A stretch of DNA of 64,000 nt, from positions 124,001-188,000 of the forward strand of contig DBIA01000035.1 in assembly GCA_002296525.1 (NCBI GenBank), in the 5' to 3' direction. The notes beneath the pieces were generated by a model that had not been told where the DNA came from, ran no database searches, and saw only the letters and a list, made by a program, of their open reading frames with translations. Source of the stretch: Candidatus Neomicrothrix sp. UBA814. GTDB lineage: Bacteria > Actinomycetota > Acidimicrobiia > Acidimicrobiales > Poriferisodalaceae. Of the stretch, positions 50,993 to 58,874 are shown piece after piece; positions within the stretch are counted from its first letter, which is position 1; the number at the start of each line of letters is the position of its first letter. The translations under genes were made by a program, and so were the position numbers.

Positions 50993-52180
50993 ATGAATCA
51001 AAGCTCTGAAGAAAAACACCTTGACGACTTGGTCCAGCAGTTACTCGCGGAACATGATCCCAACGGTTCGCGAGCAGAGTTCCTTGGGGCTCAGTATGAC
51101 CTTGGTTTGGCGTGGGTCCATTTCGATGAGGGCTACGGGGGACTGGGTCTTGCCCCCAAGCTTCAAGGACAAGTCAACGCCAAGCTGGTTGATGCTGGTG
51201 CACCAATGTGCTGGCCCCGTAACCCTATTGGCTACGGAATGTGTGGACCTACGGTCTACACGCATGGAAGTGAGCAGCAGAAGGCCAAGTATCTGCGGCC
51301 CCTCTTCACAACCGAGGAGATCTGGTGCCAGCTGTTTTCGGAGCCTTCGGCAGGTAGTGACGTGGCCGGGTTAACAAGTCGGGCTGTGAGAGATGGCGAC
51401 GAATGGGTGGTTAACGGCCAGAAAGTGTGGACAACGCTTGCACACGTCTCGCGCTGGGGTTGTCTCGTAACTCGTACCGATCCGGAAGCTCCAAAACACA
51501 AAGGCTTGTCATATTTCGTTATAGACATGGATCAGGTGGGTGTTGATGTTAGGCCTCTGAGGCAAATGACGGGAGACGCTGAATTTAACGAGGTGTACTT
51601 CACGGACGCCCGTATTCCGGATTCAGAACGGTTGGGAGAAACCGGCGAAGGATGGAGGGTGGCTCTTACAACCTTGATGAACGAGCGAGTTGCGATTGGG
51701 GGAGGTCAGGCACCGCGCGGTTCCGGCCCGATCGCTGAATCGGTCCGACTCTGGGCGGAGATGGATGAGGACCGCCAAAATCCAGCTACGCGAGATCGCT
51801 TGATGTCCCTCTGGGCGAAGGCGGAAGTGGCTCGTCTCACCAATATTCGCGCGAGTCAAAATCGGGCTAAGGGAGTGCCTGGGCCCGAAGGGTCAACTGG
51901 CAAGTTGGCATTCGCGGAAAATAACAAAGATATTCATGAGTTCAACATGGAACTTTTGGGGGCTCAGGGAATGTTGTACGACACCTATTCGATCGAGAGA
52001 TCAGCAATGGCTATGGGAGCGGCAAGCACTCAGCAACAGTTTCTTAGGTCAAGAGCCAACTCGATAGAGGGTGGCACTTCGGAAGTCATGCGCAACATTC
52101 TCGGCGAGCGTGTCTTGGGACTGCCGGGTGACGTTCGAATGGACAAAGATCAACCATTCTCTGAGGTTCCAAATAACTAG
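50993..52180 (+). CDS. Acyl-CoA dehydrogenase
   Basis: A 395-residue acyl-CoA dehydrogenase with an unusually short N-terminal domain. HFDEGYGGLGLAPK, FSEPSAGSDVAGLTSRAV (flavin loop), GQKVWTTLAHVSRWGCLVTRT and the C-terminal RANSIEGGTSEVMRNILGERVLGLPG are clear. It belongs to the branched/alicyclic FadE group. The neighbouring SirB1 gene ends 144 bases upstream; that gap contains only a weak inverted repeat and no recognisable gene. Confidence 0.92.
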   Translation: MNQSSEEKHLDDLVQQLLAEHDPNGSRAEFLGAQYDLGLAWVHFDEGYGGLGLAPKLQGQVNAKLVDAGAPMCWPRNPIGYGMCGPTVYTHGSEQQKAKYLRPLFTTEEIWCQLFSEPSAGSDVAGLTSRAVRDGDEWVVNGQKVWTTLAHVSRWGCLVTRTDPEAPKHKGLSYFVIDMDQVGVDVRPLRQMTGDAEFNEVYFTDARIPDSERLGETGEGWRVALTTLMNERVAIGGGQAPRGSGPIAESVRLWAEMDEDRQNPATRDRLMSLWAKAEVARLTNIRASQNRAKGVPGPEGSTGKLAFAENNKDIHEFNMELLGAQGMLYDTYSIERSAMAMGAASTQQQFLRSRANSIEGGTSEVMRNILGERVLGLPGDVRMDKDQPFSEVPNN

Positions 52181-52189
52181 AGTGCCCAA

Positions 52190-52810
52190 CTAATCACGGA
52201 CAGATAAGTGGGGCTGGCCCCTGAAATGCGTGGTCTCATTAATGGATTTAATGCTCCGATGTCCAGCGCCCGATGCGAGAACGCGACTTACCGACGAGTA
52301 GTCAACGTCGAACTTCATGAAATTATTTTCGGCGATAGATAAACATGACGCGATATAGGCGTTGATCACCCCTCCGTGACATACGACAACAACGCGCTGC
52401 CCGGAGTGCTCCTTGATTAGTTCTTCAACCTGGTGAATCACGGAGTGGCGCCATGCATGTATGGAATCCCCTGAGCTAGTTACCGCGCCGGCCGCCATAC
52501 GTTCCCAAGCTTGACGATTAACCTCCTTTAAAATCTCCATCGGCACATATGAGCTTGAGTTGCGGTCGAACTCGCTTAAGTGTTCGCGGATCACGGCGGT
52601 TAGACCCAGCGCCTTTTCGATGGGCCGAGCCGTTTCTAGCGCCCGCCGCATTGGGCTGCTGTAGATGTGATCAACCGATTCTTCGCTGAGCCACTGCGCC
52701 ACCGCAGTTGCTTGAAGATGTCCCACCTCCGCTAATGGAGGGTCCGCGGGGCTGCCGTCAGAGGTCTGTACATGCTCAGGTCTTCCGTGGCGGACAAAAA
52801 TCAACTCCAT
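52190..52810 (-). CDS. Histidine phosphatase family protein
   Basis: A 206-residue phosphoglycerate-mutase-like phosphatase: LIFVRHGRPEHVQ carries the phospho-accepting His, YSSPMRRALETARPI the Arg and second segment, and VVVCHGGVINAYIA the proton-donor His. Substrates may be sugar phosphates or small signalling phosphates. It converges with the acyl-CoA dehydrogenase nine bases away. TATCGT lies seven bases before the ATG. Confidence 0.9.
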   Translation of the reverse strand: MELIFVRHGRPEHVQTSDGSPADPPLAEVGHLQATAVAQWLSEESVDHIYSSPMRRALETARPIEKALGLTAVIREHLSEFDRNSSSYVPMEILKEVNRQAWERMAAGAVTSSGDSIHAWRHSVIHQVEELIKEHSGQRVVVVCHGGVINAYIASCLSIAENNFMKFDVDYSSVSRVLASGAGHRSIKSINETTHFRGQPHLSVRD

Positions 52811-52817
52811 GTGAGCG

Positions 52818-52823
52818 ACGATA
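52818..52823 (-). promoter_or_regulatory. -10 box of a leaderless promoter
   Basis: On the minus strand TATCGT, then seven bases, then the ATG of the histidine phosphatase gene at 52810. Confidence 0.5.
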
Positions 52824-52911
52824 GGACGTTCAGGATCTAAATAGCTACTTCTTCGTTGTTGACGATCAGATGAACACTGGAAATTCTTCTGGCCTTTTCA
52901 GCGAGGCTCGG

Positions 52912-52917
52912 TACCGT
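52912..52917 (+). promoter_or_regulatory. -10 box of a leaderless promoter
   Basis: TACCGT, then seven bases, then the ATG of pyruvate kinase at 52925. Confidence 0.5.
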
Positions 52918-52924
52918 AGTTTGC

Positions 52925-54358
52925 ATGGCACGTCGCACGAAAATCATTGCCACCATCGGTCCAGCTTCTCAAAGCAACTCAACTTTGCGAGGCATGATGG
53001 AAGCTGGCATGGATGTGGCTCGGATCGGCCTCGCCCATGGGACCCTAGATGAACAGGTTGAAAAGTTCCGTGTGGTCCGGTCAGTCGCCAGCGAACTCGG
53101 AAAGCATGTCGGGATTGTCGTTGATCTTCCCGGCCCGAAGATCCGCTGCGCTCCCTTTGATAATGGAGGGGTAGAGCTTCTCGAAGACGCGCAAATCTCC
53201 CTTTCTGTCGAAGGCGACGTGAGCACTCCCGACTTGATCAACGTGGACTACCCAAACCTCCTGCAAGACGTTCAACTCGGTGACAGCTTGTCGTTTGCCG
53301 ACGGAAACGTAGTTGTGAGAGTCGAAGATCGAGAAGGGGATAGGTTGAAGGCCCGAGTTGTTCATGGAGGACGACTCGAAGGTCGACCCGGCCTTCACGT
53401 ACCTTCAGACCGCCTTAGGTTGACCTCGCCCACAGACCAAGACCTAGCTCTTCTGGATACCTTCGTTGAATTGGGTACAGATATGGTCGCAGTCTCGTTT
53501 GTTCGTTCAGCTCACGATATTCGACGCCTTGGCGTTGAGCCCGCACCCCGAGGTCCAATGATCATCGCGAAGATTGAAACCAAGGCGGCAGTGTTAAACC
53601 TTGAAGGCATTATCGAAGCTTCGGGAGCAGTCATGGTTGCTCGAGGTGACCTTGGTTCAGAAGCAGATATCGAAGAACTCCCGCATCTACAGAAACACAT
53701 CATCCAAGAATGTATCGCTCTTGGTAGACCGGCGATTACGGCTACCCAGATGTTGGAGTCAATGGTTTCCGCGCCCACGCCAACACGTGCTGAGGCGTCA
53801 GACATCGCCAATGCGGTCTTTGACGGAACATCAGCTGTCATGCTCAGCGGGGAAACCGCGATCGGGCGAGATCCCATTAACTCGGTAAAGACCATGGCAC
53901 GAATCACTGCTCGCGCTGATGAAAAATTTAGCTATGAGGCCTGGGGTGAGCACATTCAAGCTATTAGGCGGGGAGCTAAATCAGATGCAGCTTACTTGCG
54001 GGTGACTGACGCGCTCACGTCGGCGGCGGCACGCACGGCAACGGAGACAGATGCTGAAGCCATAATTTGTCTGAGCCGCTCAGGATTTACTGTTCGAAGC
54101 GTCGCACGCTTTAGGCCAACCGTGCCGCTGTTTGGGATGACCTTTGACGATCGCACAGCTAATCAGCTGTCTCTTTCTTGGGGCACTCGGCCACTTATAT
54201 TTAATGAGCAAGCCACACCTGCCGCTACGGCAGAAGAAGCGGTAGCAACAGCCGCCCGTGTAGGGGTAGTCCGTTCGGGAGATACGGTCGTTGTTGTCTC
54301 GGGTTCAAGTGCAGCCACGCATGCTACCGACACCCTCAGAGTCCTTCGAGTCCCCTGA
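52925..54358 (+). CDS. pyk: Pyruvate kinase
   Basis: A 477-residue pyruvate kinase, full length for the family, converting PEP and ADP to pyruvate and ATP. It has RRTKIIATIGPAS at the N terminus, DLPGPKIR, MIIAKIETKAAV with the catalytic Lys, MVARGDLGSE, GRPAITATQMLESM and FDGTSAVMLSGETAIG. One oddity is ARIGLAHGT at the spot where other enzymes have an asparagine-rich RxNFSHG; the Asn is Gly here. The C-terminal allosteric domain is present. Confidence 0.93.
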   Translation: MARRTKIIATIGPASQSNSTLRGMMEAGMDVARIGLAHGTLDEQVEKFRVVRSVASELGKHVGIVVDLPGPKIRCAPFDNGGVELLEDAQISLSVEGDVSTPDLINVDYPNLLQDVQLGDSLSFADGNVVVRVEDREGDRLKARVVHGGRLEGRPGLHVPSDRLRLTSPTDQDLALLDTFVELGTDMVAVSFVRSAHDIRRLGVEPAPRGPMIIAKIETKAAVLNLEGIIEASGAVMVARGDLGSEADIEELPHLQKHIIQECIALGRPAITATQMLESMVSAPTPTRAEASDIANAVFDGTSAVMLSGETAIGRDPINSVKTMARITARADEKFSYEAWGEHIQAIRRGAKSDAAYLRVTDALTSAAARTATETDAEAIICLSRSGFTVRSVARFRPTVPLFGMTFDDRTANQLSLSWGTRPLIFNEQATPAATAEEAVATAARVGVVRSGDTVVVVSGSSAATHATDTLRVLRVP

Positions 54359-54361
54359 TTC

Positions 54362-55117
54362 GTGTCCAGATCGTGGACCCTTAAAGGTGGTTTAGCCGTA
54401 TACCGATCCGCCGGGAGTGAACCCTCCCCGCAAGTGGTGATGGTCCATGGTGCTGTCGACCGCGCAGCTGGAATGATTCGAGTAGCCCGTAGCATCGCGG
54501 AGTATCCAGTGCTGCGTTACGACCGACGAGGGTATGGCCGCTCGAACGCGAGTACTTATCCCAGTTCGTTTGAGCAGCACGTCGAGGATCTAGAACGCAT
54601 AATTGATGGGGTTCCGGCCATCATTTTTGGGCACAGCTATGGCGGAAGCATCGCATTGTCCGCCGCATCCCGAGGTCGACAGCCAATTCGCGCAGTCGTG
54701 TCCTACGAAGCCCCGCGGGGGTGGGAAGAATGGTGGCCCCCGCCCCCCGCTGCGACTGTTGATCCAGGTGATGCTGCAGAGCATTTTGTTCGTCGTATGG
54801 TTGGCGAGAAACGGTGGGGGATGCTTCCCACGAAAAGCCGTGAGCGTTTACGGACACAAGGGGTGCTGATGGTGCACGAATTAAACACTCAGCTAACGCA
54901 ACAGTACTCAATCGGTGAAATAGCTGTCCCAGTGCATGTAGGAGTTGGGGAATTGTCAGGAGCGCATGCACAACGTGCAGCAGAACTAACAGCGCAAGAA
55001 GCAAAGAGCGGGACTCTGGTGCGTATCCCGAAAGCAAGACACGATGCTCCCATGACTCATGCCAGCGCTATAGCTGCAATGATTAAAAACGCTGCCATCC
55101 AAGGTTCGTTAACTTAA
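54362..55117 (+). CDS. Alpha/beta hydrolase
   Basis: A 251-residue alpha/beta hydrolase with VVMVHGAVDRAAG (oxyanion loop), FGHSYGGSIALS (nucleophile elbow GHSYG) and a C-terminal KARHDAPMTHA with the His. The acid is not obvious to me (VGVGELSGAHAQ region). It starts at GTG three bases after the pyruvate kinase stop and is probably co-transcribed, but no metabolic link is apparent. Confidence 0.82.
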   Translation: MSRSWTLKGGLAVYRSAGSEPSPQVVMVHGAVDRAAGMIRVARSIAEYPVLRYDRRGYGRSNASTYPSSFEQHVEDLERIIDGVPAIIFGHSYGGSIALSAASRGRQPIRAVVSYEAPRGWEEWWPPPPAATVDPGDAAEHFVRRMVGEKRWGMLPTKSRERLRTQGVLMVHELNTQLTQQYSIGEIAVPVHVGVGELSGAHAQRAAELTAQEAKSGTLVRIPKARHDAPMTHASAIAAMIKNAAIQGSLT

Positions 55118-55132
55118 TAAGAGAGCTATAGG

Positions 55133-55138
55133 TAAAGT
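55133..55138 (+). promoter_or_regulatory. -10 box of a leaderless promoter
   Basis: TAAAGT, then six bases, then the ATG of the DUF3151 gene at 55145. Confidence 0.5.
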
Positions 55139-55144
55139 CAGAGC

Positions 55145-55585
55145 ATGTCCGAACAGCCAATCCAGCTTTCTGCTGGGAGATTGCCAGAAACAGTTATTGC
55201 TACCTACGACGAAGAGGCCGTGACGGCCCTTTCCCAAGCATTAGCTGCTTCCGAAAACGAGAAGAAACAGCGTGTCGCAGGTGTCGCTGCTACGTGGCCA
55301 AGATACTTGGACGCCTGGGTGGCGCTAGGCCAACTTTCTACAGAGCCCATTGAACGCTATGCGTACTTTAGAGTCGGTTACCACCGCGGACTCGACACCT
55401 TACGGGCCTCTGGCTGGAAGGGAAGCGGCTACGTTCGGTGGGTTCACGAAAGTAACCGAGGGTTCCTTCGAGCGCTCCGAGGCTTGGCACTTTCGGCGCA
55501 AGCTATCGGTGAGACAGATGAGGCCGACCGGTGTGCGCAGTTTCTCGGCCAGCTCGATCCATCTGGGGTACCCGAAACAGAATGA
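55145..55585 (+). CDS. DUF3151 family protein
   Basis: A 146-residue protein of the actinobacterial DUF3151 family: LDAWVALGQLSTEPIERYAYFRVGYHRGLDTLRASGWKGSGYVRW and the following ESNRGFLRALRGLA are family hallmarks. It is helical, repeat-like and of unknown function. It is translationally coupled (ATGA) to mobA. Confidence 0.87.
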   Translation: MSEQPIQLSAGRLPETVIATYDEEAVTALSQALAASENEKKQRVAGVAATWPRYLDAWVALGQLSTEPIERYAYFRVGYHRGLDTLRASGWKGSGYVRWVHESNRGFLRALRGLALSAQAIGETDEADRCAQFLGQLDPSGVPETE

Positions 55586-56142
55586 CCCTCACAGGAGCGA
55601 TATTTTGTGGAGGGAAATCATCACGCATGGGTCGCGACAAAGCATCCCTGGAGCTTTCTGGCAGACCAATGGTTCTCTGGGTGGAAACGGCCATGAGAGA
55701 AGCCGGGATTGAGCGCATCTATACAGTCGGAGGGCAAACACACAGCGGCCTACCATCGCTACCTGATTCTCAACCCCACGCAGGGCCGCTGAGTGCGTTG
55801 ATAGACGCCATCGAAGCATTCGGTGACGTTTTCGTATGTCCATGCGACGTGCCACTAATTTCAGACGTCCTCATTGGTCGAATCGTCGCTGCGGGCCATC
55901 AGACAGAAAAGACAGTGGTATTGGCGCAGAGCCAATACCTGCAGCCTCTAATCGGCTTATACAAAGAAGCCTCGGGGCCAATGTTGAAAGCAGGATATGA
56001 ACAGGGCGCAAGAGGACCCAAACATGTCCTTAGGGAACACCACTTCGAGACCATGGAAGCAACTGACGACGAACTTCAGAACATCAATACTCCGCAAGAG
56101 CTTCATCGAGCAGCAGAGAAACTGAACTCCTTAAGAAGCTAG
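55582..56142 (+). CDS. mobA: Molybdenum cofactor guanylyltransferase
   Basis: A 186-residue MobA-type nucleotidyltransferase: GAIFCGGKSSRMGRDKASLELSG is the GTP-binding loop, and CPCDVPLIS the metal-binding strand. It links GMP to molybdopterin, which the bis-PGD oxidoreductase at 0.2-2.5 kb would require. The ATG at 55582 overlaps the DUF3151 stop; an earlier in-frame start at 55531 lies inside that gene. Confidence 0.9.
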   Translation: MTLTGAIFCGGKSSRMGRDKASLELSGRPMVLWVETAMREAGIERIYTVGGQTHSGLPSLPDSQPHAGPLSALIDAIEAFGDVFVCPCDVPLISDVLIGRIVAAGHQTEKTVVLAQSQYLQPLIGLYKEASGPMLKAGYEQGARGPKHVLREHHFETMEATDDELQNINTPQELHRAAEKLNSLRS

Positions 56143-56176
56143 AGGTGGGGCTATCCTCTCAAGTTGAGGTGAGCGA

Positions 56177-56494
56177 ATGACAATCCCTGAAATTTCCGCG
56201 GAAGATTTAGCTAGCCGTTTGGAATTAGGAGCTCAGGTCATAGATGTGCGCGAACCCGACGAGTGGGACGAAGCGCACCTTGCTGGGAGCCACCTCATTC
56301 CCTTAGGTCAAGTCGTCGACCGGTTAGATGAAATTGCTTCTGGTCCCCCCGTGTACGTGATATGCCGCAGTGGTGTCAGAAGCGCTAACGCATGTGAATA
56401 CTTGCGGGTTCAGGGGATTGATGCCATCAACGTAGCGGGAGGAATTCTGGCCTGGTTAGATGCCGAGCTCCCAGTCGAATGCGGCCCAAAGTGA
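56177..56494 (+). CDS. Rhodanese domain protein
   Basis: A 105-residue single rhodanese domain: VIDVREPDEWDEAHLAGSHLIPL and the active-site loop CRSGVRS (Cys63) are intact, so sulfur transfer from persulfide is likely. GGILAWLDAELPV ends the fold. The GAGGTGAGCG box precedes the ATG. It overlaps the RNase D start by four bases (GTGA). Confidence 0.92.
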   Translation: MTIPEISAEDLASRLELGAQVIDVREPDEWDEAHLAGSHLIPLGQVVDRLDEIASGPPVYVICRSGVRSANACEYLRVQGIDAINVAGGILAWLDAELPVECGPK

Positions 56495-57747
56495 CCCGCC
56501 GTCGAAAGTTGATCGGCTACCAGGTATCTGATGACAAACCACCTACTACTGAGAGTTCCACTGATTACATTTGGGTCCGAGACTCACTCACCTTTGAAGA
56601 CGTTGTAAACGAAGCAGCAAACGCCTCAAGAATTGCGCTCGACACCGAATTCCACAGAGAGAAAACATACTGGCCGAAGCTTGCGCTCCTTCAACTCCAA
56701 TTCGGCACCAATATTTATTTAGTGGACCCCTTAGAAATAAATGTGGCTCCGTTAGCGAAAGCATTGGAGAGTGACGCCACCTTTGTGATGCACGCTGCTG
56801 CACAAGACCTGGAAGTGCTGGAACGAGCGTGTGGAACTGTCCCTAACGATTTATTCGACACCCAGATAGCGGCTGGTTTCGTAGGAATGACCACGCCGTC
56901 ATTATCCTCACTAGTTGAGCGTTACACGGGAGTTCGTCTACCGAAGGGGGACCGCTTAACCGACTGGTTGGAACGACCCCTCAAATCGAATCAAAGAGAG
57001 TACGCAGCTAACGATGTGCGCTACCTATTTGAGGTCCACGATCGCTTACTCGCGGATCTGAACCAAATGAACCGAGAAGACTGGGCCATCGCGGAATGTC
57101 AGCGCATGCGAGAACGAATGAAACCCAACGTCGCTCCCGAGCTTGCGTGGACTCGAATAAAAGAAGCACGTCACCTTCGAGGTAAGGCTCGCTGTGTGGC
57201 GGCGCTTATAGCTGAGTGGCGAGAAAATGCGGCGCAGAGTCGTGATGTACCGGTCCGCTTTGTGCTTTCGGACTTAGCGCTTGTGGGAATCGCTCAACGG
57301 GCACCAAGGTCAACTAGCGAACTGAAATCAGTCCGAGGTTTCGATGGCCGTTATCTCAAGGACACAAACGGAACCGAAATTATTGAGCTCGTCGAAAAAG
57401 GGCTTACCCTCCCACAGGACCAACTAGTGACCCTGGATGCTGACGATAGCCCGCAACTAGACAAGAATCTGAGGGCAGCTGTAACCCTTGTGTCTGCTTG
57501 GATTTCGCAAGTGGCAAAAGATGAATCCTTGGACCCGGCGTTGCTTGCCACTCGTTCGGACATCACCGATTTTCTGCGCGATTCCCCTAATTCTCGCTTG
57601 GCGACAGGGTGGCGTTCAGAAATAGTTGGCGAACCGATTAAAGCCCTTGTAGAAGGCCGGGCAGCATTGGCATTTGAAAAAACTGGTTTAGTGCTGGAGC
57701 GGCGTCGAAACCCGGATTCCCAAAATAAAGCGCCCTTCAATCCCTAA
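56491..57747 (+). CDS. rnd: Ribonuclease D
   Basis: A 418-residue RNase D with the DEDDy exonuclease core: RIALDTEFHREKTYWPKLALLQL (Asp and Glu), FVMHAAAQDLEVL, LFDTQIAAGF, and the YAANDVRYLFEVHDRL segment with the last Asp and Tyr. A helicase-and-RNaseD C-terminal region (HRDC-like, about residues 220-300) follows. It trims 3' ends of tRNA precursors and other RNAs. I prefer the GTG that overlaps the rhodanese stop; an in-frame ATG lies 12 bases earlier. Confidence 0.9.
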   Translation: MTRRRKLIGYQVSDDKPPTTESSTDYIWVRDSLTFEDVVNEAANASRIALDTEFHREKTYWPKLALLQLQFGTNIYLVDPLEINVAPLAKALESDATFVMHAAAQDLEVLERACGTVPNDLFDTQIAAGFVGMTTPSLSSLVERYTGVRLPKGDRLTDWLERPLKSNQREYAANDVRYLFEVHDRLLADLNQMNREDWAIAECQRMRERMKPNVAPELAWTRIKEARHLRGKARCVAALIAEWRENAAQSRDVPVRFVLSDLALVGIAQRAPRSTSELKSVRGFDGRYLKDTNGTEIIELVEKGLTLPQDQLVTLDADDSPQLDKNLRAAVTLVSAWISQVAKDESLDPALLATRSDITDFLRDSPNSRLATGWRSEIVGEPIKALVEGRAALAFEKTGLVLERRRNPDSQNKAPFNP

Positions 57748-57863
57748 GCGGCCAATTTTTCGCGTCTAAATCTGCTAGAAAAGAGGTGATCGTTGTGCGT
57801 TAACCCGACCTTTTGGTTGCGCCTCGGTCGCGAATTTGGCGGTTTGGAAACGAGGAGCCATCC

Positions 57864-58100
57864 GTGAAGAAGGGTCGTCATCGCCGGTACGAAGAGGCGC
57901 GTAAATTTCAGAGAGAGAATGCTGCTGCTTTCTCGGTTGAAGACTTCGATTTCGATGAACCCGACTTGTTCGCGAAAGAAGAGGAAGACACCCCCGACGA
58001 CCAGTACGGCGACCTGGCCGAAAAATATGATGATTACTCGGACTTAGCGGCGAAATACGCTGATTTCGACGATACCCATACCGACACAGAAGAAACTTAG
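57864..58100 (+). CDS. Small acidic hypothetical protein
   Basis: A 78-residue protein with a basic head (KKGRHRRYEEARKF) and a very acidic tail rich in Asp, Glu and Tyr (EPDLFAKEEEDTPDDQYGDLAEKYDDYSDLAAKYADF), where the AEKYDDYSD/AAKYADF unit repeats twice. It may bind nucleic acid or a basic partner; the function is unknown. The GTG has a GAGGAG box six bases upstream, which decides the start against the earlier in-frame GTG at 57813. Confidence 0.7.
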   Translation: MKKGRHRRYEEARKFQRENAAAFSVEDFDFDEPDLFAKEEEDTPDDQYGDLAEKYDDYSDLAAKYADFDDTHTDTEET

Positions 58101-58855
58101 TTCGAAGAGCGTCGCACGCTGGGGTGGGGTAGCGGAACTGCCTCGGTGGATCTCCGGTCGAGTTCAGAACGCAACCAGTTGTAAACAACAGTGCCGCACA
58201 CAGCTGTTAGTTCATCTTCCATGTGTCGGTAAACCGGGTCCGTAGCAACATGGGCTTGAGCGTCAGACGTACACCACCACCAGACGTCGGTGTCTTCCCC
58301 TCCCCAATCTCGACGTTCCCATTCGCGGACCATCGTATAAATGTGCCCCGTAACGGTTTCATGGTCCTCCCGACGTATCGGAGCCTGCCAACAAATTTCG
58401 GGTTTAGTGCTCATTGGCGATGTATCTGACTCGATAGCTAGATGATGAAACGCACACCCGGCACCATTTGGGTGTTCAGGGCGGTTCTGAAATATGCAGG
58501 CCCCATCAACGACCCGGGTCCGCCACCATCCTTCGTCGTCCTGCCAAAGCGGACCTCCCGTTTCTTTTGCGAGCTTTTCGTATTGCCAAAGGCTGCTTGA
58601 AAGCCGCTCAATCTGGCCGCGAACATGAGCCAGGTCTGAATCATCTGAAATGTATGCGCCGTGTGTGCAGCAGCCCAACTGCGCTTCAGGGGCAGGCTCG
58701 GGTGCAACGCCGGGGCAACCGGCACCGTATATGCAAGTCCAGTTACTCGTGAGGAAGGTTATGTCAAAGAGCCATGTTCTATGTTCAACCGGGTCTTCGT
58801 AAGACAACCATTCGCGATCAGGATTTGATGCGATTAAGGGCTTTGACACGCTCAC
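58097..58855 (-). CDS. Cysteine-rich hypothetical protein (YkgJ/DUF3109-like)
   Basis: A 252-residue protein rich in Cys, His and Trp. Clusters are WTCIYGAGCPGV and GCCTHGAYISD near residues 38-72, DGACIFQNRPEHPNGAGCAFH near 115-140, and EICWQAP. This pattern resembles metal- or cluster-binding domains of the YkgJ type, but I cannot place it firmly. It overlaps the convergent small acidic gene by four bases. The GTG start has TATCGT five bases upstream. Confidence 0.72.
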   Translation of the reverse strand: MSVSKPLIASNPDREWLSYEDPVEHRTWLFDITFLTSNWTCIYGAGCPGVAPEPAPEAQLGCCTHGAYISDDSDLAHVRGQIERLSSSLWQYEKLAKETGGPLWQDDEGWWRTRVVDGACIFQNRPEHPNGAGCAFHHLAIESDTSPMSTKPEICWQAPIRREDHETVTGHIYTMVREWERRDWGGEDTDVWWWCTSDAQAHVATDPVYRHMEDELTAVCGTVVYNWLRSELDRRSTEAVPLPHPSVRRSSN

Positions 58856-58860
58856 AGCCT

Positions 58861-58870
58861 ACGATACGTT
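58861..58870. promoter_or_regulatory. Overlapping divergent -10 boxes
   Basis: On the minus strand TATCGT (58866-58861) lies five bases before the GTG at 58855. On the plus strand TACGTT (58865-58870) lies four bases before the ATG at 58875. The two boxes share one TA step. Confidence 0.4.
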
Positions 58871-58874
58871 CGTC

